From: Negativicutes bacterium
GTDB taxonomy: Bacteria; Bacillota_C; Negativicutes; Sporomusales_B; JARLHX01
Assembly (NCBI GenBank): GCA_031292015.1
Contig: JARLHY010000088.1
Span: 1-22,024, forward strand
Length of the DNA: 22,024 nt
Direction of reading: 5' to 3'
The translations under genes were made by a program, and so were the position numbers. How positions within the stretch are numbered: position 1 is the first letter of the stretch; each line of letters begins with the position of its first letter. The notes below the pieces were generated by a model. The model made no database searches, was not told the DNA's origin, and was given only the letters and a program-made list of their open reading frames with translations. Below, one piece after another: positions 15,746 to 21,894 of the stretch.

Positions 15746-15771
15746 GTTCCACATTGCGGCACGTCGTTCCC
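15746..15771 (+). promoter_or_regulatory. Composite IclR-like operator, copy 1 (upstream of DUF169 gene)
   Basis: GTTCCACATTGCGGCAC (15746-15762) followed by GTCGTTCCC (15763-15771). The half-sites GTTCC, G-G-C-A-C and GTTCC alternate in orientation, giving two overlapping inverted repeats (TTCC-N7-GGCA, and GGCAC-N3-GTTCC). It lies 64-89 bp before the DUF169 start and matches two copies before glcD. The TTCC-N7-GGAA style is like known IclR-family operators of 15 bp. Confidence 0.55.
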
Positions 15772-15791
15772 TTAACAGGCAATGTCTCTCC

Positions 15792-15843
15792 CTGGTTCCG
15801 CGTGACCGGCAAGCCTTGCTGCTGACTGCCTGGTTGGAACCAG
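15792..15843. repeat. Inverted repeat downstream of glcF
   Basis: CTGGTTCC (15792-15799) and GGAACCAG (15836-15843) are exact inverted repeats separated by 36 bp, with a smaller hairpin GCAAG/CTTGC between them. On the minus strand it lies just beyond the glcF stop but is not followed by a T-run, so it is a weak terminator candidate; the arms also contain GTTCC/GGAAC half-sites like the nearby operator. Confidence 0.4.
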
Positions 15844-15861
15844 TCCCCGTTTTCCGCCGGC

Positions 15862-17088
15862 CTAAATCACCTGACTGATATGCATCGCCTGGAACTTATC
15901 GCCGCTTGCCTTCGCCGCTTTACTCATCTGAACAAGACATACGGGACAGGCGGTCACAACAACAGCTGCGCCGGTTTTCTCAATATTCTCCTGCTTTTTG
16001 GCCAGAATCTTTGCCGCTATATCGGGATAATCCATATGGAAGGAACCCGCCCCGCCGCAGCAGGTATCGGCGCCGCTCATCTCAACGAAATTCCCTGCCG
16101 CCGCCAGCAGCGCCCGCGGTTGCTTTTTGATACCCTGACCCCGTACAAGATGGCAGGGATCGTGGTAAGTGAAGGATGCTTCCAGCTTCTGGCGCGGTGT
16201 ATAGCCGACCTTGACCAGATACTCGGTCAAATCCATCACCTTGCTGCTGAAAGCGGCCGCCCGGTCCCGCCACTCGGGATCGTCGGCAAAATAAGCGGCA
16301 ATGTGCTTGAGAGTGCCGCCGCAGCTGGCGCAGTCACTCACCACAACCTCAGCGTCTTCATAGAGCGCGATATTTTCCTTCGCCAGGGCGAGAAAGTCCT
16401 CGCGAAGACCGTGCGCCAAATGCGGCAGTCCGCAGCAAACATTATTTCTTACTGTAAGCCGGGTTGTGGACTTGAGAATTTCCACCGATTCGGCCGAAGC
16501 CTCCGGGAACATCATTTTCATGCCGCAGCCTTGGAAATAGGCCACTTTTGTCTGTGCCGTCACTGCGACCTCCGCGGTCTCGGCCTTCTGCCCGAGAATC
16601 ACCGGCCCGGCAAAGGCCTTCAGAAACTTGGTGCGGGTATACTCTTGCGGCGCCATGCCACCGGGAACGGCCTGATTCAGACCGACTCCGCGCAAGGCCG
16701 ACAGTGCGCCTGCCGCCAGTCTGACCACGCTCCTGTTTTTCAATACGGCGCCGACAGTCTTATACTTTATGCCCGGTCCGCCCCTGCGGTCCATTAGATA
16801 CTGGCGGACGCCAATGATCGCTTCGTCGGTGAGAATCTTGCTCGGACAGGTGTCGACACAGGCCCGGCACAACAGGCAAAAATTAACTGCAGCCAATTCG
16901 TTCGCCGTGGGTTCAATTCCGCCTTGGGCCAGCGCCCTGACAAGCATATTCTTGCCTCGCGGGCTCACTCTTTCAATATCTTTTACGCCGAAAAGCGGGC
17001 ACACCGTCAGGCAGGTACCGCAGCGTTCGCACTGGCTGACTTTCTTTTCAGCGTCTTGCAGCAATTCATTATCCGTGATCTTTTCCAT
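15862..17088 (-). CDS. glcF: GlcF-type Fe-S subunit of a 2-hydroxyacid (glycolate/D-lactate) oxidase
   Basis: A 408-residue protein of the length of E. coli GlcF. Two [4Fe-4S] motifs lie at the N-terminus: C20, C23, C26, C30 (CERCGTCLTVCP) and C72, C75, C78, C82 (CLLCRACVDTCP). Two CCG-type cysteine domains follow (GCGMKMMFPE...NNVCCGLPH, and DPCHLVRGQ...DTCCGGAGSFHMDYP), as in heterodisulfide reductase-like subunits. It takes electrons from the flavin of GlcD and passes them to quinone, Etf or another acceptor. It starts 22 bp after glcD with GGAGGGT in front. There is no GlcE partner, which is usual for two-subunit GlcD-GlcF systems of Firmicutes. Substrate may be glycolate, D-lactate or a 2-hydroxyacid from the neighbouring pathway. 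Confidence 0.9.
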   Translation of the reverse strand: MEKITDNELLQDAEKKVSQCERCGTCLTVCPLFGVKDIERVSPRGKNMLVRALAQGGIEPTANELAAVNFCLLCRACVDTCPSKILTDEAIIGVRQYLMDRRGGPGIKYKTVGAVLKNRSVVRLAAGALSALRGVGLNQAVPGGMAPQEYTRTKFLKAFAGPVILGQKAETAEVAVTAQTKVAYFQGCGMKMMFPEASAESVEILKSTTRLTVRNNVCCGLPHLAHGLREDFLALAKENIALYEDAEVVVSDCASCGGTLKHIAAYFADDPEWRDRAAAFSSKVMDLTEYLVKVGYTPRQKLEASFTYHDPCHLVRGQGIKKQPRALLAAAGNFVEMSGADTCCGGAGSFHMDYPDIAAKILAKKQENIEKTGAAVVVTACPVCLVQMSKAAKASGDKFQAMHISQVI

Positions 17089-17110
17089 GGCTAACCCTCC
17101 TGTCCGGTCC

Positions 17111-18499
17111 TCACCAGATCTTGCCGGGATTTAAAATACCCTTCGGGTCAAGAGCGTGCTTGATGGCCTTGAGCGTCCGGACGCCGGCTTCGCCAAGGGC
17201 GTCGTTGATGTAGGGCCGTTTGCTGATACCGATCCCATGCTCGCCGGATAATGTCCCCCCCAAAGCCAAAGCAGCCTCGAAGATCTCATCAATCGCATGG
17301 TGGACCCGCTCCATCTGCTCCGTGTCGGTAAAATCGCAAAGAGTGGTGGGATGCAGGTTGCCGTCGCCGGCGTGGCCATAGACAACGATGGTAAGCTTGT
17401 ACTTTTCCGCAATGGCCTTGATTCGCCGCACCACTTCCGGAAACGAGTTCCGCGGTACGGAGATATCCTCGCCGAGGCGATTTGGAGCAAGGGCGGCCAC
17501 CGCCTGACTCATGCCGCGACGGACAGACCACAGTTCGTCCGCCTCGGCCTGGGACTGGGCGAGCCGGAACGTCAATGCTCCGCAGCTATTGGCCACTGCT
17601 TCAATGCGCTTCGCCTGAGAATCCAGCGCCGCCTGATCGTCGCCGTCAATCTCGATGATGACACAGGCTCCGATGGCTGGATCCAGCTCCATCTTGCGTT
17701 GCCGGGCCACGACCGCCAGGCTGGTGATGTCCATAACCTCGGAAGCGGCCGGCACGGTATTGTCCTGGAGCATCTTGCGAATCGTCTCGCAGCCGTCATC
17801 AAGCGACCTGAACATGATCTGGATCGTGCCGCGTTGTTTCGGCAGCGGTATCAGCTTGAGCAACACCTTGGTAATGATGCAGAGGGTGCCCTCCGACCCG
17901 GTGAATAGCTGCGTCAGGTTATAGCCGGTAACATTTTTGATGGCTTTGCCGCCGGTGTTGAGTATCGTACCGTCCGCAAGCACCACTTCCAGGCCCATAA
18001 CATAGTCCGAGGTGACGCCGTATTTGACGGCCCGCATTCCGCCGGCGTTTTCGTCCACATTGCCGCCGATAGTGGACACCTTCCAGCTCGCCGGGTCCGG
18101 CGGATAAAACAGCCCCTTGGCGGCACAGGCGTTATAAACGTTGATGGTATAGACGCCCGCCTCAGCTGTCACCATCATGTTTTTTTCATCCAGTTCAACG
18201 ATCTTGGTCATTCGGTCCAGGGACAGCGCAATGCCGCCCTCAAGAGGCACACTGCCGCCGGTCCGGCCGGTCGCCGTGCCCCGTGGCGTAACCGGAATGC
18301 CATACTCGAAAGCGATGGCCATCACTTTCGATACTTCCTCCGTGGTCACCGGCCTCACAACCACGTCCGGCTTGTTAGCCGGCAGCACCGGCATCGAGGA
18401 AGAGTCGTAAGAGTACCCAAAGCGATCGAGCTCGGAGTCTAGGACATTGTCCGGCCCGACAGCGTCTTGCAGCAACTTCTTAATCTTTTCATTGATCAT
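17111..18499 (-). CDS. glcD: GlcD-type FAD-linked 2-hydroxyacid oxidase/dehydrogenase
   Basis: A 462-residue FAD enzyme of the vanillyl-alcohol oxidase fold. The FAD-binding region includes PRGTATGRTGGSVPLEGGIAL (about 72-92) and STIGGNVDENAGGMRAVKYG (about 142-161). The C-terminal catalytic cap has YGHAGDGNLHPT (374-385) and SGEHGIG (418-424). Enzymes of this group oxidise glycolate, D-lactate, D-2-hydroxyglutarate or similar D-2-hydroxyacids to 2-oxo acids. The start ATG at 18497-18499 has GGAGGT six bases upstream. It heads an operon with glcF and is preceded by two copies of the composite IclR-like motif and by the iclR gene. A racemase plus a D-specific oxidase would allow both enantiomers of a hydroxy acid to be used, but that link is inference. 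Confidence 0.9.
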   Translation of the reverse strand: MINEKIKKLLQDAVGPDNVLDSELDRFGYSYDSSSMPVLPANKPDVVVRPVTTEEVSKVMAIAFEYGIPVTPRGTATGRTGGSVPLEGGIALSLDRMTKIVELDEKNMMVTAEAGVYTINVYNACAAKGLFYPPDPASWKVSTIGGNVDENAGGMRAVKYGVTSDYVMGLEVVLADGTILNTGGKAIKNVTGYNLTQLFTGSEGTLCIITKVLLKLIPLPKQRGTIQIMFRSLDDGCETIRKMLQDNTVPAASEVMDITSLAVVARQRKMELDPAIGACVIIEIDGDDQAALDSQAKRIEAVANSCGALTFRLAQSQAEADELWSVRRGMSQAVAALAPNRLGEDISVPRNSFPEVVRRIKAIAEKYKLTIVVYGHAGDGNLHPTTLCDFTDTEQMERVHHAIDEIFEAALALGGTLSGEHGIGISKRPYINDALGEAGVRTLKAIKHALDPKGILNPGKIW

Positions 18500-18654
18500 C
18501 AGCCTACCTCCATGGAAATATAGTGGAACCCCACCGCCCCCCCGCCAGAAACTGTGTAGCGATACATTTCGGCGAATTTGTCAGCCCCGGGGGAATTGCG
18601 AAGGGAAAGCCGGACTTATTGCTTTCCTGCTATAAACCGGCACTCTGCGATTGT

Positions 18655-18680
18655 TTTCCACATTACGGCACGGCGTTCCC
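18655..18680 (+). promoter_or_regulatory. Composite IclR-like operator, copy 2 (upstream of glcD)
   Basis: TTTCCACATTACGGCAC (18655-18671) followed by GGCGTTCCC (18672-18680). It agrees with copy 1 at 23 of 26 positions in the same orientation. It lies 156-181 bp before the glcD start. Confidence 0.55.
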
Positions 18681-18713
18681 ATTAATGGCGAAAATAATTT
18701 GCCCCGTATTATC

Positions 18714-18739
18714 GTTGCATAATGAGGAACGTCGTTTCT
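18714..18739 (+). promoter_or_regulatory. Composite IclR-like operator, copy 3 (upstream of glcD)
   Basis: GTTGCATAATGAGGAAC (18714-18730) followed by GTCGTTTCT (18731-18739). It keeps the three alternating half-sites (GTTGC, GGAAC, GTTTC) and the exact CGTCGTT core of copy 1, in the same orientation and 59 bp from copy 2. The GGAAC-N3-GTTTC part is its best palindrome. Confidence 0.5.
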
Positions 18740-18835
18740 TAGTGTGACTTTTATAAGGGAATTTCGAGGTTATTCTGTAAATTCCTGCCTATACCAATTT
18801 TTTTTTGGATTTTTCTTACTCTTTTTTTCGTAAGA

Positions 18836-19615
18836 TTAGCTGGTCCGATAGCCGATATGCCGGGAAATTTCCTGGGCAACCTCTTTCACGTGCGGTATCA
18901 GTTGCGTAATTTTGTCATCCGTCATTCGGATCGAAGGCCCCGACGTGCTCACCGCCGCGACTACCATACCGAGATGGTTAAAGACCGGCGCGCCGATGCA
19001 GCGAACACCCCGGCAATACTCTTCATCATCCACGGCATACCCAAGCTGCTTGATGCGTTCCAGTTCCAGGCGCAATGCCCCTAGATCGGTGATCGTCTTT
19101 TCGGTATAAGCAGCCATCATGGTTTGGATTCTGGGATCGGCAAATATTTTTTCGAGCTTTTTTCCCGGTAAATTTGCCAGAATGGCTTTACCCAGGCTGA
19201 CGCAGAAAACCGGCGACCGTTCCCCGATGGTTCGTCGCATCCGGAGCGGCTCCGAACTGTCAATACGGTCGATATATAGGACCTGAAAATCATCAAGAAT
19301 GGCAAGACTGACATTCTCACCCGAAATTTTCGCAAGTTTGGCAAGAAACGGCGCCGCCTCTTTCCTTAGATCGATTCGGCTTACCGCCGTATCGCCGTAT
19401 ATCGAAAGACGTATACCCAGCCTATACTTGCCTGAAGGAGTCTGATCAACCAGCCCGTGAACTTTCATGGTGGAAAGCAGCCGATAAACCGTGCTTTTAC
19501 CCAGGCCCAGCACCACCCCCAATTCAGATACACCCAGCTCCGGTTCCCTGAGCAGTGCTTCCATGATGGTAATTGCCCTCGCAACAGATTGTATTGGCCC
19601 CTCCAATTTATCCAC
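18836..19615 (-). CDS. IclR-family transcriptional regulator, GTG start
   Basis: A 259-residue regulator of normal IclR length. The N-terminal winged helix-turn-helix covers about residues 8-70 (IQSVARAITIMEALL, ELGVVLGLGKSTVYRLLSTM, DQTPSGKYRLG). The C-terminal effector domain includes LAILDDFQVLYIDRIDS, ERSPVFCVSLGKAILANLPG and RGVRCIGAPVFNHLGMVVAAVSTSGPS, a small-molecule pocket that usually binds a carboxylate or aromatic. The GTG at 19613-19615 is chosen because AGGA lies nine bases upstream and the protein then begins just before the conserved IQSVARA. It is transcribed toward glcD, 336 bp away. A perfect palindrome with a TATAAT sequence lies in front. It is the natural candidate to bind the composite motif copies, though direct proof is lacking. 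Confidence 0.92.
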   Translation of the reverse strand: MDKLEGPIQSVARAITIMEALLREPELGVSELGVVLGLGKSTVYRLLSTMKVHGLVDQTPSGKYRLGIRLSIYGDTAVSRIDLRKEAAPFLAKLAKISGENVSLAILDDFQVLYIDRIDSSEPLRMRRTIGERSPVFCVSLGKAILANLPGKKLEKIFADPRIQTMMAAYTEKTITDLGALRLELERIKQLGYAVDDEEYCRGVRCIGAPVFNHLGMVVAAVSTSGPSIRMTDDKITQLIPHVKEVAQEISRHIGYRTS

Positions 19616-19633
19616 AGCACCAAGTCCTTCCAG

Positions 19634-19651
19634 TAATTATTATAATAATTA
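19634..19651 (-). promoter_or_regulatory. 18-bp perfect palindrome containing the likely iclR -10 box
   Basis: TAATTATTATAATAATTA is a perfect 18-bp palindrome ending 18 bp before the iclR GTG. On the minus strand it contains TATAAT (19639-19644), so transcription would start only about 15-20 bases before the start codon. A good -35 was not found (TGATCA is the nearest at about 18 bp). A protein bound here would block the promoter. Confidence 0.5.
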
Positions 19652-19694
19652 AACCATATCCATGATCAGTCGTCGTTATTGCAATGCATGATCC

Positions 19695-19707
19695 GGAAAA
19701 GCGTTCC
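19695..19707. promoter_or_regulatory. Partial IclR-like half of the composite motif upstream of iclR
   Basis: GGAAAAGCGTTCC matches the right half of the composite motif (GGCACGGCGTTCC in copy 2) at 10 of 13 positions; the left half is not conserved. Its place about 80 bp before the iclR start fits autoregulation. Confidence 0.35.
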
Positions 19708-19791
19708 GAAACTTCCTCTTCGACTATTTTAATCTTTTTCCTTTATTTATATTGTTTTGGAACTTCGCAATAGCCACGCTCCGGCAGCAGT

Positions 19792-19825
19792 GTAAATAAA
19801 AACGACGCCTGCGAATACAGGCGCC
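19792..19825 (-). terminator. Intrinsic terminator after the response-regulator gene
   Basis: On the minus strand GGCGCCTG (19818-19825) and CAGGCGTC (19804-19811) pair with one G-U wobble around the loop TATTCG, followed by GTTTTTATTT (19794-19803). It lies 79 bp beyond the response-regulator stop. The stem and loop closely match part of the IS3 transposase tail at 21930-21952. Confidence 0.75.
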
Positions 19826-19903
19826 ATCACGGCGGCTTATTGCCGATAAAGCTGGCGTTGATGTTTGGGTCATCTTCCAGACACCGATGCTGGTAAGCGT
19901 CAG

Positions 19904-20464
19904 TCAAGCCTTGCCCTGTGCTCTTTCTTTTGCTTTTTTATAATCCTTGTCCAATTCATGTTGGTTGACTAAGGCCTTCGACAGCGGTCCAATCTGCATA
20001 CAGTGATTCGGACAGAAAAAATGTATCGTATTTACCTGATCGACTTCAATCATCTCTTTGTCACACACATGGCAGGTTGCCACTAAGCAGCCTTCTTTGT
20101 CGTTAAACAACAGGCGCCTGACGGCCTTGGCAAGATCCGTTGAATCGAAGGGTTTTATGAGAAACGCGTGAATACCCATGCCGACCAGTTCGGAAACCAT
20201 ATCATTCGAACTGCTGCCGCTGCATATGATGACCTTGGCATCCGGCTGAACTTGCGTCACCTGTTTCAGAACATCGAAACCGCTTATTTCCGGCATGACG
20301 ATATCAAGGATAAACAGATCATATTTTTGTTTGGCTATTTTCTCAAGAGCAGCGGCGCCACTATTCACTCTTTCTATTTGTTCCGCGCCAATGCCCATCG
20401 CAACCAATTCTTTCAATAGAACATTCAATGTAAACGATGAATCATCAACAGTCAGTATCCGCAT
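19904..20464 (-). CDS. CheY-like response regulator with cysteine-rich C-terminal tail
   Basis: A 186-residue protein. The receiver domain (1-120) is complete: acidic pair D7/D8 (VDDSS), phospho-acceptor D54 (FILDIVMP), S82-S84 in CSGSSS, and K104 (LIKPF). The tail (about 125-186) has no DNA-binding helix-turn-helix; instead C131-x2-C134 (CHVC) and C151-x3-C155 (CPNHC) look like a small zinc- or metal-binding knuckle, then a charged helix. The start ATG at 20462-20464 is preferred because GGAGG lies upstream (11 bases away) while the two in-frame ATGs further up have no ribosome site; using them would add 8 residues. It is a single-gene unit with its own terminator. No histidine kinase is in the window. 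Output is likely by protein-protein contact; a redox or metal sensing role for the tail is speculation. Confidence 0.85.
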   Translation of the reverse strand: MRILTVDDSSFTLNVLLKELVAMGIGAEQIERVNSGAAALEKIAKQKYDLFILDIVMPEISGFDVLKQVTQVQPDAKVIICSGSSSNDMVSELVGMGIHAFLIKPFDSTDLAKAVRRLLFNDKEGCLVATCHVCDKEMIEVDQVNTIHFFCPNHCMQIGPLSKALVNQHELDKDYKKAKERAQGKA

Positions 20465-20821
20465 GGTGCTTAATTCCTCCATCTTCATGCCAAATCATTC
20501 TATAACAGTTTTGTACTTGCTATGTTTTGACTTTTGACAACACTGCTAAAAACCCTCTATATTCGGAGAAATTTCGCCAAGAAATCTGCCCGGCTTCTTT
20601 GAACCTCCCTGTTGTCGTGTCACAGAGAAAGAGACAACAAGACTCCGTCCAGCCCCCGGGCGCTGTCAACATTCATCTTCAGCAATACCAACCGGCGAAT
20701 TCGAAAACAGCGGCCTCGCCGCTGTTTTTTATGTCCTATTCTATTCGTCCTCCGGTCTATGGCCGTACCGCATTATGCCTGCTCTTGATCAGCCCTGGAC
20801 ATCGGCGCCTTTATGCTTCCG
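20465..20821. other. Gap between response regulator and disulfide reductase operon
   Basis: 357 bp. It contains the hairpin terminator at 20704-20730. A 100-codon plus-strand frame (20527-20829) crosses that terminator, lacks a ribosome site and resembles no family, so it is not called. The AT-rich segment 20489-20560 just before the response regulator is where its promoter should be, but no clean -35/-10 pair stands out. Confidence 0.45.
20704..20730 (-). terminator. Hairpin terminator after the disulfide reductase gene (possibly bidirectional)
   Basis: AAAACAGCGGC (20704-20714) and GCCGCTGTTTT (20718-20728) form an 11-bp perfect stem with a 3-nt loop. The T-run is longer on the plus strand (TTTTTT) than on the minus strand (TTTT), yet the only gene pointing into it is the disulfide reductase on the minus strand, 92 bp away. 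Confidence 0.7.
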
Positions 20822-21307
20822 TTACATAAAGCGCTCGAAACGCTCCTTGCCGGCCTTACAAATAGGACACACCGCCGGCGGACTTTCCCGGGCACACAGA
20901 TAACCGCAGACTTTGCAGCGGTGAACAGGAAAGGACAGTGTTCCCAATACGGCCCCGCGGGTGGCTTCGGGTTTTTGGTCCCGCTCCAGGGGGCGGCGTT
21001 CCGGGATGGAATGGATCTGTTCCGCCACATTGGTAACGCCCTTATTAACATAGAGCCCGCAATAGCACATCTCAAACTCGGCCAGATCTGCATCCCGATA
21101 ATCACAGGGGCAAACAATATCCAGATCGTCTGCTTTATCCCCACTGGCCAAACGACAAGGGCAGGACAGATAGCCATAACGCTCCTTGTTTTTCAGCATG
21201 CCGGTCAAAAGCTCTTTGGTAAATTCCACATCCGGATTGAGACAGTAGCCCCCTTCCTCAGCCTCACGCTTGAGCTGTGTGTAGAATTGGTCGGTATTTT
21301 CGGCCAC
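20822..21307 (-). CDS. Ferredoxin:disulfide reductase (FTR catalytic domain fused to rubredoxin-like domain), GTG start
   Basis: A 161-residue two-domain redox protein. The FTR-type catalytic domain has C49-P-C51, C66-P-C68 and C81-Y-C83. In plant and cyanobacterial ferredoxin:thioredoxin reductase these motifs are CPC, CPC and CHC and supply the [4Fe-4S] cluster and the redox disulfide; here the histidine of the last motif is tyrosine and the spacings are 14 and 12 residues instead of the classical 16 and 8. The C-terminal rubredoxin-like knuckles are C131-x2-C134 and C147-x2-C150 (CKVCGYLC, CPIC). FTR-rubredoxin fusions are known as ferredoxin:disulfide reductases in methanogens and anaerobic bacteria, reducing thioredoxin- or NrdH-like partners. 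The GTG start overlaps the stop of the glutaredoxin-like gene by one base (TAGTG), with GGAGG ten bases upstream, so the two are translationally coupled. Confidence 0.88.
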   Translation of the reverse strand: MAENTDQFYTQLKREAEEGGYCLNPDVEFTKELLTGMLKNKERYGYLSCPCRLASGDKADDLDIVCPCDYRDADLAEFEMCYCGLYVNKGVTNVAEQIHSIPERRPLERDQKPEATRGAVLGTLSFPVHRCKVCGYLCARESPPAVCPICKAGKERFERFM

Positions 21308-21621
21308 TAGCCTATCGCCTCCATCAATTTCTTGGTGTCATACCCGATGATCGCGACCTGGTCTTTAACGACAGTAGTCGGAAAAGAAACCCGCGAATTC
21401 CATCGCTGCACTTCTTTCTGTGCTTCTTTGCTATCCGCCCCGGACAACAAATCCACGTCGACGAAAGAGTAACGAAAACCCTGTTCGCCGAGAAACTTTT
21501 TGGTTTTGGAGCACCAGCCACAGGTACTTAACCCATATACAACGATTTCGCCCTTGTCTTGCCCTTCCACAGACTGCATTTTAATCACTTTGAACACTTC
21601 CTTATGTGAATTTGAATACAT
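21307..21621 (-). CDS. Glutaredoxin/NrdH-like thiol protein
   Basis: A 104-residue protein with the active-site motif C34-G-W-C37 (YGLSTCGWCSKTKKFL) and the cis-proline region SFPTTVV (about 79-85) of the glutaredoxin fold. The start ATG at 21619-21621 has GAGG four bases upstream; an internal ATG at 21577-21579 would remove 14 poorly conserved residues and has no ribosome site, so the longer form is given. It overlaps the disulfide reductase gene by one base. The likely flow is ferredoxin to disulfide reductase to this protein to target disulfides, for example a ribonucleotide reductase or an oxidative-stress enzyme, in the cytoplasm. The target is not in the window. Confidence 0.87.
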   Translation of the reverse strand: MYSNSHKEVFKVIKMQSVEGQDKGEIVVYGLSTCGWCSKTKKFLGEQGFRYSFVDVDLLSGADSKEAQKEVQRWNSRVSFPTTVVKDQVAIIGYDTKKLMEAIG

Positions 21622-21701
21622 CTATCCTCAAAAGACTAACCGCCAGCGAACTCGCCTGCCCCAGCGGCCAACCATTCGGCAGTCTTAGTCCCGTTAAACT
21701 G

Positions 21702-21717
21702 TATCTATATAAAGATA
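21702..21717. promoter_or_regulatory. AT-rich palindrome upstream of the glutaredoxin-like gene
   Basis: TATCTATATAAAGATA has inverted arms TATCT/AGATA and lies 81-96 bp before the glutaredoxin-like start. It could be part of the promoter or an operator. The evidence is pattern only. Confidence 0.3.
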
Positions 21718-21738
21718 ATCAAACGCCAGCGTCGGACG

Positions 21739-21894
21739 TTGCGCCCGCATATCATCGACCAGAAACATTATGTTTTGCTTCTCGCCGTTTCCACTATTCT
21801 CCTGCTAGGAACAGGCATTTCGGTGACTGCTTTTACAATTCCGGCTCAGTTCTATCCCGGCAAACGAAAAAGAAGCGGCCCTCCGAGACTGTAA
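21739..21894 (+). other. Possible plus-strand gene fragment cut by the insertion sequence
   Basis: An open frame without ATG or clear ribosome site extends from about 21645; from the TTG at 21739 it gives 51 residues with a credible membrane helix (YVLLLAVSTILLLGTGISV) and a basic tail. Its stop codon (21892-21894) falls inside the presumed end of the IS3 element that starts near 21890. It may be the remnant of a gene interrupted by that element, or chance. I do not recognise it. Confidence 0.25.

Larger units (their letters stand above)
18500..18835. other. Regulatory gap between iclR and glcD
   Basis: 336 bp without a gene. It holds two composite IclR-like motifs (18655-18680 and 18714-18739), a perfect 10-bp palindrome CCATTAATGG (18679-18688) directly after the first of these, and T-rich sequence just beyond the iclR stop (18797-18829 region) without a stem strong enough to call a terminator. 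The part nearest glcD (18500-18600) shows nothing recognisable apart from the ribosome site. Confidence 0.5.

Noticed and set aside
15880..16797. 305-codon plus-strand open frame
   Set aside because: Antisense to glcF, whose Fe-S motifs are unmistakable; no support for a second gene.
18797..18835. T-rich tract after iclR as a terminator
   Set aside because: The only stem (TCTTAC/GTAAGA) has six weak pairs and on the coding strand is followed by A residues, not T.
20527..20829. 100-codon plus-strand frame
   Set aside because: It crosses a strong hairpin terminator and the end of the disulfide reductase gene and has no start signal.
20773..21177. 134-codon minus-strand frame inside the disulfide reductase gene
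   Set aside because: Same strand but different frame from a protein with clear FTR and rubredoxin motifs.
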